DNA of 64,000 nucleotides from Halanaerobacter jeridensis (GCF_016908315.1 NZ_JAFBDQ010000002.1:124001-188000); one strand, 5' to 3'. Counted from the first letter of the stretch, positions 16,699 to 27,544 are shown. The notes: generated by a model not told the origin, from the letters alone. A program made the numbers and translations.

Positions 16699-18657
16699 AT
16701 GCTAGAAGAAGTGGCTAATACTGTACGAGGTTTAGCAGTAGATGCAGTAGAAAAAGCAGGTTCAGGACACCCGGGGATGCCTGTGGGCTGTGCTGATATT
16801 GGAGCAGTATTATATGGAGAAGTGATGGATTTTGATCCAACAACGCCTGATTGGCCTGATCGAGATCGATTTGTTCTTTCAGCAGGACATGGTTCTGCTT
16901 GGTTATATTCATTTTTACATTTAACAGGTTATAATTTAAGTTTAGAAGATTTAAAGAATTTTAGACAGTTAGGTTCTAAGACGCCAGGGCATCCTGAGTA
17001 TAATGATACAGAAGGAGTAGAAACTACTACTGGTCCTTTAGGACAAGGCTTTACTAATGCAGTAGGAATGGCTATTAGTGAGAGAATGTTAGCTGATAGA
17101 TATAATACAGAAGAGCATACAATTATAGATCATTATACTTATACTATTTTAGGTGATGGATGTATGATGGAAGGTATTACTTCTGAAGCAGCATCTTATG
17201 CCGGGCATTTAGAATTAGATAAATTAATTGCTATTTATGATGATAACAACATTTCGATTGAAGGTTCTACAGATATAACATTTACTGAATCAGTTGTAGA
17301 TCGCTTTAAAGCCTATGGATGGCATGTAATTGAAGATGTTGATGGTCATGATATTAATGCAGTTAAAGAAGCAATTGCAGAAGCTAAGGTAAGTGATAAG
17401 CCAACTTTAATTGATGCTAATACCAAAATTGCTTATGGTGCTCCAAATAAAGAAGGAACTAGTGCTGCACATGGTGCACCTTTAGGTACAGAAGATATTC
17501 AAGGATTAAAAAATAAATTTGATTTGCCAACAGATAAAGAATTTTATGTGTCTAATGCTGTAAGAGATTTCTTTGCTGAAAGAAAAGAAGAATTATTAGA
17601 ACAGAGAAAAGAATGGGAATCAGAATTTGAAGAATGGGCCAAGGCAAATCCTGAGTTGAAAGAGCAGTGGGACCAAGCTCATAATTTAGAATTACCTGAT
17701 CATTTAGAAAAAATAGTAGGAGCAATAGAATTAGATACTCCGCGAGCAACGCGAAAAGCATCGGGACCAACTTTGCGGGCTATAGCTGATGAAGTACCAT
17801 ATTTAGTAGGAGGTTCAGCTGATTTAGCCCCTTCTAATAAAACTTATCTTGATAAGTATGATGAGATTCAAGCAGAACAGTTTGGGGGCCGCAACTTCCG
17901 CTTTGGAGTACGTGAACATGCGATGGGTGGAATTGTCAATGGCATTTCTCTGCACAGTGGTTTAAGACCATTCGCAGCAACTTTCTTGGTCTTTAGTGAT
18001 TATATGCGCCCTGCTATTAGATTAGCAGCTTTGATGAAACAGCCAATAGTTTATGTCTTCACCCATGATTCAGTTTATATTGGAGGAGATGGTCCGACAC
18101 ATCAGCCGGTAGAACACGTAGAAGCACTGCGGACAATTCCTAATTTAGAGGTGCTAAGACCAGCTGATGAAGAAGAAACTAAAGCCGCTTGGTTAGAAGC
18201 AATGGAGCGTACTGCTGGGCCAACTGCCTTAGTTTTAACACGACAAAATTTACCTCATGTAGAAAAAGATAATGGATTAGCTGGATTTGATAAAGGTGCT
18301 TATGTGGTACAGGGCCAAGAAGATGCAGAGGTTGTATTGTTAGCTAGTGGAAGTGAAGTTTCATTAGCAGTAGAAGTAGCAGAGCAATTAGAAACAGCAA
18401 CTAAAGTTGTATCAGTACCGGAGCGTGATAAATTCTTAGCACAGAATGAAAAGTATATTAATGAAGTATTAGGCGAGGATACTTTCCGTGTTGTACTTGA
18501 AGCTGGTGTCAGCAGCGGTTGGCATCAATTACTAAATGATAAGTATCATATTGTAAGTGTAGAAGAATTTGGTGCAAGCGGTGCCGGGGAGAAAGTAGCT
18601 CAACAATTTGGTTTTACTGCCGAGAGGATTGCTTCTGATATAAAAAGTAAGCTTTAA
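16699..18657 (+). CDS. tkt: Transketolase
   Basis: 652-aa full-length transketolase (not the split N/C form common in clostridia). Domain 1 (about 1-325) has GSGHPGMPVG, the substrate His in SAGHGSAWLYS, TTTGPLGQG and the thiamine diphosphate motif GDGCMMEG...YDDNNIS. The pyrimidine domain (about 345-520) has RFGVREHAMGGI with its catalytic Glu and YVFTHDSVYIGGDGPTHQP. The C-terminal domain follows (VVSVPERDKF). It transfers a two-carbon ketol from xylulose 5-phosphate, so it is the exit of the xylose route to glycolysis. Ribosome binding site GGGAGG. Its 3' neighbour is aldose epimerase, 27 bases away. Confidence 0.97.
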   Translation: MLEEVANTVRGLAVDAVEKAGSGHPGMPVGCADIGAVLYGEVMDFDPTTPDWPDRDRFVLSAGHGSAWLYSFLHLTGYNLSLEDLKNFRQLGSKTPGHPEYNDTEGVETTTGPLGQGFTNAVGMAISERMLADRYNTEEHTIIDHYTYTILGDGCMMEGITSEAASYAGHLELDKLIAIYDDNNISIEGSTDITFTESVVDRFKAYGWHVIEDVDGHDINAVKEAIAEAKVSDKPTLIDANTKIAYGAPNKEGTSAAHGAPLGTEDIQGLKNKFDLPTDKEFYVSNAVRDFFAERKEELLEQRKEWESEFEEWAKANPELKEQWDQAHNLELPDHLEKIVGAIELDTPRATRKASGPTLRAIADEVPYLVGGSADLAPSNKTYLDKYDEIQAEQFGGRNFRFGVREHAMGGIVNGISLHSGLRPFAATFLVFSDYMRPAIRLAALMKQPIVYVFTHDSVYIGGDGPTHQPVEHVEALRTIPNLEVLRPADEEETKAAWLEAMERTAGPTALVLTRQNLPHVEKDNGLAGFDKGAYVVQGQEDAEVVLLASGSEVSLAVEVAEQLETATKVVSVPERDKFLAQNEKYINEVLGEDTFRVVLEAGVSSGWHQLLNDKYHIVSVEEFGASGAGEKVAQQFGFTAERIASDIKSKL

Positions 18658-18684
18658 TCACCTGATAGTTTAGGAGAGGATAAG

Positions 18685-19719
18685 ATGGAAATAAAAAAAG
18701 AAGAGTTTGGAACTTTAGAAACAGGTGAGAAAATAAGTAAATATAAATTAATTACTCCTAAAATACAAGTTAATGTGCTGGATTATGGTGGGATTATTAC
18801 AGAAATCTATGCCCCCGATAAAGAAGGAAAAAAAGAAAATGTTGTATTAGGTTTTGATAATTTAGCTAATTATGAACAAAAGTCTCCTTACTTTGGAGCT
18901 ATTATTGGTAGGAATGCAGGCAGAATTGAGGGGGCAGAATTTAAATTAAATGGACAAGCCTATAATTTAACAGCTAATGATGGAGAAAATAATCTGCATA
19001 GTGGTCCCCACGGTTTAGATAAGAGAGTTTGGGAAGTAACAGAGATAGAAAGTGGGATAGAATTAGAATATTGCAGTCCCCATTTAGAAGGAGGGTTTCC
19101 AGGGACAATAGATTTTACAGTAAGATATTTATTAGAGGGTAATAAATTAATCATAGAATATGAGGGCCAAGCAGATAGAGAAACGATTATAAATTTAACT
19201 AATCACAGTTATTTTAATTTATCAGGAGGATTTAAAAGAGATATTCTAGAGCATAAATTAAAAATCAAAGCAGAACAGTTTCTCTGCTTAGATCAAAATT
19301 CTATTCCCACAGGAGAAATAAGGAGGGTCAACGGAACTCCTTTTGATTTCAGAAATTTTAAGTCTGTAGGTCAAGAGATAGATAGCGATTATCGACAACT
19401 TGAGTTTACAGATGGATATGACCATCCCTTAATTTTAGAAGAGGCTGAAGAGAATATAGCATTAAAGGATGAAAAATCGGGAAGGATCTTAAAGATTTCC
19501 ACTGACCAAGCAGTTGTGGTTTTTTATTCTGGGAATAAGCTTGGCACCGAAGGGAAATTAAATGTAGGAAGGGAATCTAAGCCGAGATTAGGTCTTTGTT
19601 TGGAGACTCAAGATTATCCTAATGCAGTTAATGAGCCTAATTTTCCCACTAAAGTTTATAATCAAGATAAAAAATATAAGGCCAAAACTGAATATGAATT
19701 TGCTGTTAATAAAAAATGA
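18685..19719 (+). CDS. galM: Aldose 1-epimerase (mutarotase)
   Basis: 344-aa GalM-type mutarotase. It interconverts alpha and beta anomers of sugars such as xylose or glucose and so speeds supply of the anomer used by the isomerase or kinase. Visible are VLGFDNLANY, the N-terminal GAIIGRNAGRI, active-site His in NLHSGPHGLDKRVW and NLTNHSYFNLSG, and the catalytic Glu in LCLETQDYPNAVNEPNFP near the C-terminus. Ribosome binding site AGGAGAGG. It is the last gene of the xylose run and is closed by a strong terminator at 19741-19790. Confidence 0.94.
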   Translation: MEIKKEEFGTLETGEKISKYKLITPKIQVNVLDYGGIITEIYAPDKEGKKENVVLGFDNLANYEQKSPYFGAIIGRNAGRIEGAEFKLNGQAYNLTANDGENNLHSGPHGLDKRVWEVTEIESGIELEYCSPHLEGGFPGTIDFTVRYLLEGNKLIIEYEGQADRETIINLTNHSYFNLSGGFKRDILEHKLKIKAEQFLCLDQNSIPTGEIRRVNGTPFDFRNFKSVGQEIDSDYRQLEFTDGYDHPLILEEAEENIALKDEKSGRILKISTDQAVVVFYSGNKLGTEGKLNVGRESKPRLGLCLETQDYPNAVNEPNFPTKVYNQDKKYKAKTEYEFAVNKK

Positions 19720-19740
19720 TTTATCTTCGTAAGTTGATAA

Positions 19741-19790
19741 AAAAGCTACTGGAAAATAGTTTCTTTTTCCAGTAGCTTTTTTATTTTTTT
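19741..19790 (+). terminator. Terminator of the xylose operon
   Basis: Stem AAAAGCTACTGGAAAA with TTTTCCAGTAGCTTTT, 16 bp around a short loop, followed by TTATTTTTTTT. Strong intrinsic terminator after galM. Confidence 0.92.
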
Positions 19791-19929
19791 TGCAAGGTTT
19801 TGCTGCTTGCTTGTATAATTATTACAAAAGCGAAGTTAAAATTTCTAATCAAATTTTAATCTAGTGTTAATGTATATTTAATTAGAGTATAGTATAATTA
19901 TAGTAAATTGAGATGGAGGGGATGCCAAC

Positions 19930-20268
19930 TTGCGATTATCAATTAAGAATAAATTTATAGTGCTTTTTTTAGTAGGTAGTATTTTGTTATCTCCCACAAC
20001 TATTTCTGCTGCTGAAGAATTAGAAATTATAACAGCGATTGAGAAAGTATTAGCAGAAAATAGTGAGTTAGAAATTGCTGGATTGAAGTTAGAAAATGCT
20101 AAATTTGATTATCAAAAGAGCCGAGCTGATAATTTGACAACAAATTCAAAACGAGCAAAACTTGAAGCAAAAATTAATTATTTAGAGGCGCAGGAACAAT
20201 ACTATAATCAGCAAAGTCAGCTACTGCAGGAAACTTTAAATAATTATACAGCAGTGTTATTATATTAG
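19930..20268 (+). pseudogene. TolC-like outer-membrane efflux protein, N-terminal fragment
   Basis: 112 codons from TTG 19930 (GGAGGGG upstream). A signal peptide (about 1-27, ending ISAAEE) is followed by a helical segment (LEIAGLKLENAKFDYQKSRA, then LEAQEQYYNQQSQ) typical of the first repeat of TolC-type outer-membrane efflux proteins, which are usually over 400 residues. The frame stops exactly where an IS200/IS605-like end begins. It is therefore a truncated gene. With the MacB-like tail at 20636 it marks a former tripartite efflux operon. Confidence 0.65.
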
Positions 20269-20635
20269 TTGTCAGAAAACCCTAATGGGCTTGCCTTTGG
20301 GCTGAATGACAACATTTTAAAAATAATTGAATATTATTTCTAAAATAAGATATACTAAATATAAGTCAAAAAAATGAACCCCTACGATAAAGAGCAAGCG
20401 ACAACCAAGCTGCTCTATAAATTCACAAAGGGTAAAAAAATATAATACATTACCGTCGGGCTGACGGGAATTAAAGCTTCTGGAGGCGTTGTAAGTTGCC
20501 TCAACCAGTCTTTTGGCTGGTCTAGAAACTGTAAGACCTGATTTGTCTTGCCATTTACGGTAGGTTCAGATTAGGCTCGTTTTAATGAATGAAGAAACCT
20601 GAACGGGCTTGCCCTTCAGGTAAGTCATTGCTCAA
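20268..20635 (+). mobile_element. Relic of an IS200/IS605-type (TnpB) element
   Basis: A left-end hairpin GTTGTCA (20268-20274)/TGACAAC (20307-20313) encloses the core GGGCTTGCC. A right-end imperfect hairpin ACCTGAA (20597-20603)/TTCAGGT (20615-20621) encloses the near-identical core GGGCTTGCCC, and TCAA follows at 20632-20635. Between them lies a piece of a TnpB C-terminus. Subterminal hairpins without terminal inverted repeats are the hallmark of this family. The element lacks any intact transposase, so it is a decayed or non-autonomous copy of about 365 bp. It sits between the fragments of two efflux genes and may have mediated the deletion between them. Exact ends are estimates. Confidence 0.6.
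20446..20541 (+). pseudogene. TnpB C-terminal fragment
   Basis: A 31-codon frame closed by TGA 20539 contains TVGLTGIKASGG, matching the common TnpB ending of the form TVGxTGIxACG. The rest of the gene (about 370 codons) is missing. In TnpB elements the following 3' region is the guide-RNA scaffold; here 20542-20635 with the right-end hairpin corresponds to that position. Confidence 0.5.
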
Positions 20636-20779
20636 ATAGCTGGTTGGCCGATGATTATAGTGCCAATGTCAATAGTAGTTGCATTTAGTTTTTCATTAGT
20701 GATTGGTCTCTTTTTTGGTATTTATCCGGCTTTAAAAGCGGCAAATTTAGAACCAGTGGAAGCACTTAGCTATGAGTAA
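20636..20779 (+). pseudogene. MacB/FtsX-type ABC permease, C-terminal fragment
   Basis: 47 codons with no start, continuous with the end of the mobile-element relic, ending at TAA 20777. The translation holds a last membrane helix ([18 protein letters not shown]) followed by [15 protein letters not shown], the typical end of MacB-family permeases (GIYPAxKAAxLxPIEALRYE). The remaining 600 or so codons of such a gene are absent. Confidence 0.7.
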
Positions 20780-20811
20780 GATCAATCAAATAAAATAAAA
20801 TTATTAGTTTT

Positions 20812-20840
20812 ACTCCAGGATTTAGACCTGGAGTTTTTTC
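20812..20840 (+). terminator. Terminator after the efflux remnant
   Basis: Stem ACTCCAGG (20812-20819)/CCTGGAGT (20827-20834) followed by TTTTTTC. It was probably the terminator of the ancestral efflux operon. Confidence 0.85.
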
Positions 20841-20943
20841 TGTTATTTTGACATATTTTTATATTTTTCAGTTAACTGCGAAGGATATTGTATAATTACA
20901 TAGAAAAATAAGATATAAGAAGTATTTTTGGAGGTGAAGCAAA

Positions 20944-23900
20944 ATGTCTAAATTATATAAAATTGTATTTTTGTTAGTAGTTATGATAATAATATTAAGT
21001 AATTTTTCTGCGGCAAAGTATGATTATTATCTTAATAATAACAGGATTTTATTATTACATTCCTATCATCAAGGAATGCAGTGGACTCAAGATATTGAAA
21101 CAGGCATTAAAAATACTTTAGACCAAAAACTGTCTGATTATGAATTATATATTGAATATATGGATACTAAAAGATTTGACTACCAAGTAATGGCTCAAGA
21201 ACTAGAAAAGATTTATCAACAGAAATATAAAAAATCACCTCCTGATTTAATAATCACTTCGGATGATAATGCTCTCAATTTCATGTTAGACTATGGGGCT
21301 AACATTTTTCCTTATGCTCCTGTAATATTTTGTGGTGTTAATAATTTAAATAAAAATGAATTAGATGTTCAAAAGAATATAACAGGAATTACTGAAGAAG
21401 CTAGTATTAAAGAAACAATAGAATTAATGCTAAATATTCATAATGAATTAAATAAAATTGTTGTGATTAATGATGATACGCCTACTGGGCAGGCTAATAG
21501 AGAGAAATTAGATCAAATCCTACCTAATTTTAAAGAAAAGCTAAGTTTTGAACGTTGGCAAGAATTTAGTATGAAAGAATTACAAAATAAAATAAGAGAT
21601 TTAGAAGAGGGAACGGCTGTATTATTATTATCTTTTAATCGTGACCGTTTAAATCAAACTTATACTTACCAAGAAACAATTAATAAATTAGCCCCCTATA
21701 CCCATGTGCCAATTTATAGTGTATGGGATTTCTATTTAGGTCAAGGGATAGTAGGTGGAAAATTGATTAGTGGGGAGCGTCAAGGGCAAATTGCTGCTGA
21801 AATTACTGAGGACATACTGCAGGGGTATGGTCGCAAAATCACTGCTTCTACTCGCTATAGCACTAATCAATATATGTTTGATTATCAAAAATTACAGGAA
21901 TTTAATATTTCTCAAAGTGAATTACCTAAAGATAGTATTATTGTTAACAAGCCAAATTCTTTTTATTATAAGTATAAAGATGAAATCTTGATATATGGAG
22001 GATTAAGTGCTCTTTTAATTTCTTTAGTTTTAGCTGCATTATTGTTTATGACTATCAAATCAGTGAAAGAAAAAGAGGCAGCTAAAAAAGAAGCAGAAAT
22101 AGCTAATCAAGCTAAAAGTGAGTTTTTAGCTAATATGAGTCATGAAATTCGAACGCCAATCAATGCTATAAAAGGAATGATCTATTTAGTTTTAGATACT
22201 CCTTTGTCAGCTAAACAGCGTAATTATTTAGAAAAGATTGAGAGTTCAACTAATTCTTTGTTAGAGATCATTAATGATGTATTAGATTTTTCTAAAATAG
22301 AAGCAGGTAAATTAGAATTAGAAGAAAAAGATTTCTTGCTTGATGAAGTGTTGCATGACTTATCTAATAAAGTAGCTATGAAAGCATATGATAAGGGATT
22401 AGATTTCTTTTATGATACAGACCATGTGCCCCAGAAATTGATTGGAGATCCCCTACGTTTAGGACAGGTATTATTAAATCTTTGTAATAATGCTATTAAA
22501 TTTACTGAAGAAGGAGAAGTCAGATTGATTGTTAGAATTATCAATCGGACCCAGGATAAAATAAAGTTGAAGTTTATTGTTAAGGATACAGGGATTGGAA
22601 TGACGGAAGAAGAACAGCAGAAATTATTTAATAAGTTTACTCAAGCAGATAGTTCTACAACTAGAAAACATGGCGGAACAGGTCTGGGATTAAGTATTAG
22701 TAAAGAATTAGTGGAAAAAATGTCTGGAAAAATGACAGTAGATAGTGAAGTAAATAAAGGAACTGCGTTTATTTTTACAGCTCAATTTGGCTTAGGAGAA
22801 CAGCCGCAACTAAAGAACAGACTGCAAAACTATGGATTAGCTGATAAGAAAATTTTAATTGTAGAGGATAAGCAGACTAACCGTAAAGTGTTAAAAGAAT
22901 CAATTGCTAGTTTTGATTTAGAGGTAACAGCAGTTTCTACAGCTCAAGAAGCAATAGAGGAGCTAAAAGAAGATGAAAAATATGATTTAATATTTATGGA
23001 TTGGAAAATGCCTGAGTTAGATGGATTAAGAGCAGCTGAAATCATTAAAAATGAGTTAAACTTAACTAATGTTCCTCAAATAATTTTAGTTACTGCGTTT
23101 GGGGAAGATTTAAAAGAAGACCAAAAAAATAATATAGATAAAGTTTTATTTAAACCTGTAACGCAGTCTGATCTATTTGATACAGTTATTGATGTTTTAA
23201 GTTCTTCTTCATCAGATAGATCTAATTTAGCAGTTAGTAATTTCAAATTTGAAGATTTATCAGGGACAAAGGTATTATTAGCAGAAGATAATCAGATGAA
23301 TCAACAAGTAGCATTAGAAATTTTGAATAAAGTTAATACTGAAGTTAAAGTAGCCGATAATGGAGAAGAAGTTTTAGAGTATATCCAACAAGAAGATTTC
23401 GATTTAGTTTTAATGGATATTCAAATGCCTAAAATGGATGGTTATAAAGCTACAGTTAAGATCAGGCAAGAGTTAGGTTTATCTGAATTGCCAATTATAG
23501 CTATGACTGCTAATGCAGTAAAAAAAGATAGAGAAAAAGCATTAGCAATGGGCATGAATGACTATATTACTAAGCCGATAAATTTAGATAGCTTTTTTGC
23601 TGTGCTTAAGAACTGGCTGCCGACTAATACTAAGATTATTAAAGATGATAATAGTTCTCAAGAATCTATTTCTGTAGAGGGATTAAAAGATTTAACAGCT
23701 TTTGATGTAGAATCTGCTTTAAAAAGAGTAGATGGCAATTATCAGCTTTATAAAAATATTTTAATAGATTTTTATCAGGACTATCAAAATATAGCTGCTA
23801 AGATTAGAAAATTAGTGCAGCAAAATGAGTTAGAAGAATTAAAAGGATTAATTCATACTCTGAAGGGGCTGGCAGGTAATATAGGAGCAGTTGATTTACA

Positions 23901-24294
23901 TGAAGTTTTAATTAAATTTGATTCTGCTTTGAAAGAGGGGCAGGGTTTTGAATCAGAACTAGAGCAATTTTATCAAGAATTAGAAATAGTTTTAGAGCAA
24001 TTAGCAGATAATGAAGAGCTTCATACTAGAACTTCTGAGGATGCAAAAAAAATAGAATTGGCTGAAGTAAAGAATTTAATTAGTGATTTGCAAAGTGATT
24101 TAAAAAATTATAAAGCTAATCAGGCTAAGTCTATTGCTAATGAAATAAAAGGATATGATTGGGAAGAACAGCAAGAAGATATAGTAAAAGATTTAATAGC
24201 AGCAATTGATGACTATAGATTTGAAGAAGCTAGTACATTATTGAATAGTTTGTTGGAGAGTATTGAAGGAGTGAATAATAATGAAAGAAAATGA
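20944..24294 (+). CDS. Hybrid sensor histidine kinase with ABC_sub_bind-type sensor, two REC and Hpt
   Basis: 1116-aa membrane kinase. Signal/anchor helix about 5-25; periplasmic sensor about 35-345 of the ABC_sub_bind type ([47 protein letters not shown]); second helix about 350-373. HisKA carries His400 ([13 protein letters not shown]); the ATPase domain has [15 protein letters not shown] and [10 protein letters not shown]. Receiver 1 has Asp686 ([10 protein letters not shown]), receiver 2 Asp825 ([10 protein letters not shown]), and Hpt has His971 ([12 protein letters not shown]). This is a complete intramolecular phosphorelay. Ribosome binding site GGAGGTG. The end overlaps the next gene by 14 bases, so the HD-GYP regulator is its probable partner. 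The ligand is unknown; domains of this type usually bind small molecules. Confidence 0.93.
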   Translation: MSKLYKIVFLLVVMIIILSNFSAAKYDYYLNNNRILLLHSYHQGMQWTQDIETGIKNTLDQKLSDYELYIEYMDTKRFDYQVMAQELEKIYQQKYKKSPPDLIITSDDNALNFMLDYGANIFPYAPVIFCGVNNLNKNELDVQKNITGITEEASIKETIELMLNIHNELNKIVVINDDTPTGQANREKLDQILPNFKEKLSFERWQEFSMKELQNKIRDLEEGTAVLLLSFNRDRLNQTYTYQETINKLAPYTHVPIYSVWDFYLGQGIVGGKLISGERQGQIAAEITEDILQGYGRKITASTRYSTNQYMFDYQKLQEFNISQSELPKDSIIVNKPNSFYYKYKDEILIYGGLSALLISLVLAALLFMTIKSVKEKEAAKKEAEIANQAKSEFLANMSHEIRTPINAIKGMIYLVLDTPLSAKQRNYLEKIESSTNSLLEIINDVLDFSKIEAGKLELEEKDFLLDEVLHDLSNKVAMKAYDKGLDFFYDTDHVPQKLIGDPLRLGQVLLNLCNNAIKFTEEGEVRLIVRIINRTQDKIKLKFIVKDTGIGMTEEEQQKLFNKFTQADSSTTRKHGGTGLGLSISKELVEKMSGKMTVDSEVNKGTAFIFTAQFGLGEQPQLKNRLQNYGLADKKILIVEDKQTNRKVLKESIASFDLEVTAVSTAQEAIEELKEDEKYDLIFMDWKMPELDGLRAAEIIKNELNLTNVPQIILVTAFGEDLKEDQKNNIDKVLFKPVTQSDLFDTVIDVLSSSSSDRSNLAVSNFKFEDLSGTKVLLAEDNQMNQQVALEILNKVNTEVKVADNGEEVLEYIQQEDFDLVLMDIQMPKMDGYKATVKIRQELGLSELPIIAMTANAVKKDREKALAMGMNDYITKPINLDSFFAVLKNWLPTNTKIIKDDNSSQESISVEGLKDLTAFDVESALKRVDGNYQLYKNILIDFYQDYQNIAAKIRKLVQQNELEELKGLIHTLKGLAGNIGAVDLHEVLIKFDSALKEGQGFESELEQFYQELEIVLEQLADNEELHTRTSEDAKKIELAEVKNLISDLQSDLKNYKANQAKSIANEIKGYDWEEQQEDIVKDLIAAIDDYRFEEASTLLNSLLESIEGVNNNERK

Positions 24295-25384
24295 AGAGAC
24301 TATTATGATCATCGAAGATGAAAAAAGCAATGTTGATATTCTATTAGAAGCTTTCAAAGACGATTATCAAGTAATGGTAGCTTTAGATGGGGAGACTGCT
24401 TTAAAAGCAATTCAATCTAATCAACCTGATTTAATTTTATTAGATATTATGCTTCCTCAGATGAATGGTTATCAAGTTTGTAAGGAATTAAAGAACAACC
24501 CCCATACTGCTGATATACCGATTATTTTTGCAACAGCTATGAGTGAAAATAACAATGAACAAAAGGGTTTAGAATTAGGAGCTATTGATTATATTACGAA
24601 GCCCTTTAATATTCCAATTGTAAAAGCTAGAGTGGAAAATCACTTAGAGCTAAAGCAGGCTAAAGAACGTTTGAAAAATCAAAATCATATTTTAGAACAA
24701 AAAGTTCAGGCAAGAACAGAGAAGTTATCTCAAACCCAAGAGGTTGCGATTCAAAGTCTAGCTGCTTTAGCTGAAACTAGAGATGATGAAACAGGTCAGC
24801 ATATTATGCGGACTAAACAGTATGTTAAATTATTAGCAACGTACTTACAGGATAACCCTCGTTTTTCTGATTACTTAACTGATAAAAATATTGAATGGGT
24901 TTATAAAACAGCTCCTTTACATGATATTGGGAAAGTAGGTGTTCCTGATAAAATTTTATATAAAGAAGGGAAATTAACTGCAGAGGAATTTGAAATAATT
25001 AAGAGACATCCGACCTATGGGAAGAATGCGATTGAAGAGGCAGAAGAAAATTTAGGCAGTAATTCATTTCTTAAATTTGCTCGAGAGATAGTTGCTACTC
25101 ATCATGAAAAGTGGGATGGTTCAGGCTATCCGCAAGGATTAGAGGGAGAAGAAATTCCAATTGGAGGTAGATTAATGGCCATCGCTGATGTTTATGATGC
25201 TTTAGTTAATAGGAGGGTATATAAACCAGCTTATAGCCACAAAAGAGCTGTTCAAATAATTACTGAAGGAGATGGCAGAACAATTCCTGAACATTTTGAC
25301 CCTGATGTACTAGATGCGTTTATAAAGTTAAAAGATAAATTTAAAAAAATTGCTACTTCTTTTTCTAAACCAGAACATAATTAG
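24281..25384 (+). CDS. Response regulator with HD-GYP c-di-GMP phosphodiesterase domain
   Basis: 367-aa cytoplasmic regulator. Receiver domain (about 5-125) has Asp in [13 protein letters not shown] and Lys in YITKPF. A coiled linker (about 125-160) leads to an HD-GYP domain (about 165-360) with the metal pair in [12 protein letters not shown], the [14 protein letters not shown] motif and DVYDAL. HD-GYP proteins hydrolyse c-di-GMP. The ATG overlaps the upstream hybrid kinase (14 bases) and has GGAG inside it, so translation is coupled and the two probably form a phosphorelay that lowers c-di-GMP when phosphorylated or the reverse. It ends at a clear terminator. Confidence 0.94.
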   Translation: MKENEETIMIIEDEKSNVDILLEAFKDDYQVMVALDGETALKAIQSNQPDLILLDIMLPQMNGYQVCKELKNNPHTADIPIIFATAMSENNNEQKGLELGAIDYITKPFNIPIVKARVENHLELKQAKERLKNQNHILEQKVQARTEKLSQTQEVAIQSLAALAETRDDETGQHIMRTKQYVKLLATYLQDNPRFSDYLTDKNIEWVYKTAPLHDIGKVGVPDKILYKEGKLTAEEFEIIKRHPTYGKNAIEEAEENLGSNSFLKFAREIVATHHEKWDGSGYPQGLEGEEIPIGGRLMAIADVYDALVNRRVYKPAYSHKRAVQIITEGDGRTIPEHFDPDVLDAFIKLKDKFKKIATSFSKPEHN

Positions 25385-25388
25385 TATT

Positions 25389-25425
25389 ACTCCCTTAGAC
25401 TTTAAAATCTAAGGGAGTTTTATAT
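25389..25425 (+). terminator. Terminator after the HD-GYP gene
   Basis: Stem ACTCCCTTAGA (25389-25399)/TCTAAGGGAGT (25408-25418), followed by TTTATATTTAT. It closes the hybrid kinase-HD-GYP operon. Confidence 0.85.
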
Positions 25426-25558
25426 TTATGTTTAGATTAGGCAAAACAGAAAACATTCTCTGATGTTTTTTCTATTAAAAATGTCGATAATAAAGGAAAA
25501 ATATAACTTGGTGTAGAAATATAGTATTATTAAAGGCTCATGCGGGGGTGAGAAGAAA

Positions 25559-27544
25559 ATGAAGAGTAGAGTATTGATAATCACGTTTTTGATGATAGTT
25601 ATTTTGACCCCAAGCGTGAAATCTCAATCAGATACTAAGAAAAATATTTTAATTTTAAATTCATATAATCCAAGTTATGAATGGGCAGCAAAATTACAGC
25701 AAGGAATTATTAGTAGTTTAGAAGAAAAAGAGGTAGTCATTCACCAAGAATTTATGGGAGCTAAAAAAATTTCTGATTCTATTCATGCCCAAAATTTATA
25801 TAATTTATATGCCCACAAATATAAAAATATTGATATAGATTTAATTATTGCTACAGATGATTTTGCTTTTGATTTTTTACTTGATTATCGCCAGCAATTA
25901 TTTGCTAGTGTCCCAGTAGTCTTTACTGGTGTCAATAATTTTAATAAAGAAGTTTTAAGGGGCTATCATAATTATTATGGAGTTGCAGAAGATATAAATA
26001 TAGAACGCACTTTCAGTTTAGCTCTGAGTCTACATTCTGAAGCTGAGAAGATAGTGGCATTTTTTTCTAAGAGTATTACAGGGGATAAGTTTTATCAAAT
26101 TTTTAAAGAAGCTAGCTCTAATTATGATATTGATACTTCTATTTATAAAGTAGATACAATAGAAGAAGTTAAAAAAGAATTGAAAAGCCTACCAAAAGCA
26201 AGTATTGTTTTTCTAGGTTTAATTCTCAATGATAAAGAAGGTAATTTATTAGCAGTTAAAGATGCAATGAATAAGATTAGTAGTTCTACTAATCAAGCTA
26301 TTTATAGTTTTTGGCAGTTTTATTTAGGAAGTGGGATTGTAGGTGGTCATTTATTATCTGCTTCTACTAAAGGCAAGGCTACAGCTGATTTAGCATGGAA
26401 GGTACTAGAAGGAACTATAGAGGATAAAACAATTATTAAAGAAACTTTTAGTGAATATAGTTTTGATTATCAAGAATTAAAACGTCTAGAGATTAAAGAA
26501 GAACAGTTACCTGACAATAGTCAAATTATTAATCGCCCCAATACTTTTTATTATCAATATCAAAATTTGATTTGGAGTGCAGTAATTGTACTTTTGATTT
26601 TATGTGCTTTAATAATCACCTTGATTTTTTCCATTAAGAAGTATAGAGCAGCGATTACTAAATTAGACGATATATTTACTAAGACTAATTTAGTCTTTTG
26701 GTCGCTTGATTTAAAAAAAGATGAATTATTAGATATTTCTAACTCTTGTTATCAGGTCTACGGTTATTCTCAAGATGATTTTTATGCTAATCCTAATTTA
26801 TTAACTAAGGTAATTACTAATAAAGATAGAGATAAAATAAAAAGAAAAGAAGCCGAGATAAATAATAATCCAGAGTTAGATGCAATTAATTTGGAATATA
26901 GGATTAATAAAAAAGATGGGACACAGCGGTGGGTCAAAGAACATCGAATTTTATTTCGAGACTTTAGTGGTGAATTAAATAGAATAGATAGTATAGTACT
27001 TGATATTACTGAACGTAAGCAAGTCGAAAAAGAATTAATAACTTATGCGAACTATGATGTTTTAACTGGAGTGTATAATCGTAGAATGGGATTGGTAGTT
27101 TTAGAAAGAGATAAGCAAACAGTGATTAGACAAGGTGTTGATTTAACAGTTTGTTTTGTAGATATTAATAATTTGAAATTTGTTAATGATAATTATGGAC
27201 ATGATGAAGGTGACAGAATGATAAAAACTGTAGCAGAAGTGATTAAATCTGAAATAAGAGGTGTAGATACTTTAGTGCGTTTAGGTGGTGATGAATTTTT
27301 AATCTCTTTTCCTGGTTGTGGAAAAGAACAAGCAGAAAATATTTGGAATAGAATATTAGAAAAATTTAAAGAAATTAATGATGGAGATGATTTCTTATAT
27401 AATATTATTGTGAGTCATGGATTAGCACAGTATCAAGAAACTGATAATGAAGTTAATACCATTGAAAAATTAATTAATTTAGCTGATCAGCGGATGTATG
27501 TTGACAAAACAAGACTAAAAAACAAATATTCTGTAAAAAAATAA
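25559..27544 (+). CDS. Diguanylate cyclase with ABC_sub_bind-type sensor and PAS
   Basis: 661-aa membrane protein. Signal/anchor about 5-22; periplasmic ABC_sub_bind-type sensor about 30-320 (ILILNSYNPSYEWAAKLQQG, DLIIATDDFAFDFLLDY, VVFTGVNNFN, GIVGGHLL), clearly paralogous to the sensors at 20944 and 29303. Second helix about 338-360; PAS with PAC about 365-490; GGDEF domain about 495-661 with the intact motif GGDEF at 576-580 and an RxxD inhibition site (RGVD) five residues before it. It should make c-di-GMP in response to a periplasmic ligand. Ribosome binding site GGGGGTGAG. It stands alone between a terminator and the flavodiiron gene. Confidence 0.93.
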   Translation: MKSRVLIITFLMIVILTPSVKSQSDTKKNILILNSYNPSYEWAAKLQQGIISSLEEKEVVIHQEFMGAKKISDSIHAQNLYNLYAHKYKNIDIDLIIATDDFAFDFLLDYRQQLFASVPVVFTGVNNFNKEVLRGYHNYYGVAEDINIERTFSLALSLHSEAEKIVAFFSKSITGDKFYQIFKEASSNYDIDTSIYKVDTIEEVKKELKSLPKASIVFLGLILNDKEGNLLAVKDAMNKISSSTNQAIYSFWQFYLGSGIVGGHLLSASTKGKATADLAWKVLEGTIEDKTIIKETFSEYSFDYQELKRLEIKEEQLPDNSQIINRPNTFYYQYQNLIWSAVIVLLILCALIITLIFSIKKYRAAITKLDDIFTKTNLVFWSLDLKKDELLDISNSCYQVYGYSQDDFYANPNLLTKVITNKDRDKIKRKEAEINNNPELDAINLEYRINKKDGTQRWVKEHRILFRDFSGELNRIDSIVLDITERKQVEKELITYANYDVLTGVYNRRMGLVVLERDKQTVIRQGVDLTVCFVDINNLKFVNDNYGHDEGDRMIKTVAEVIKSEIRGVDTLVRLGGDEFLISFPGCGKEQAENIWNRILEKFKEINDGDDFLYNIIVSHGLAQYQETDNEVNTIEKLINLADQRMYVDKTRLKNKYSVKK

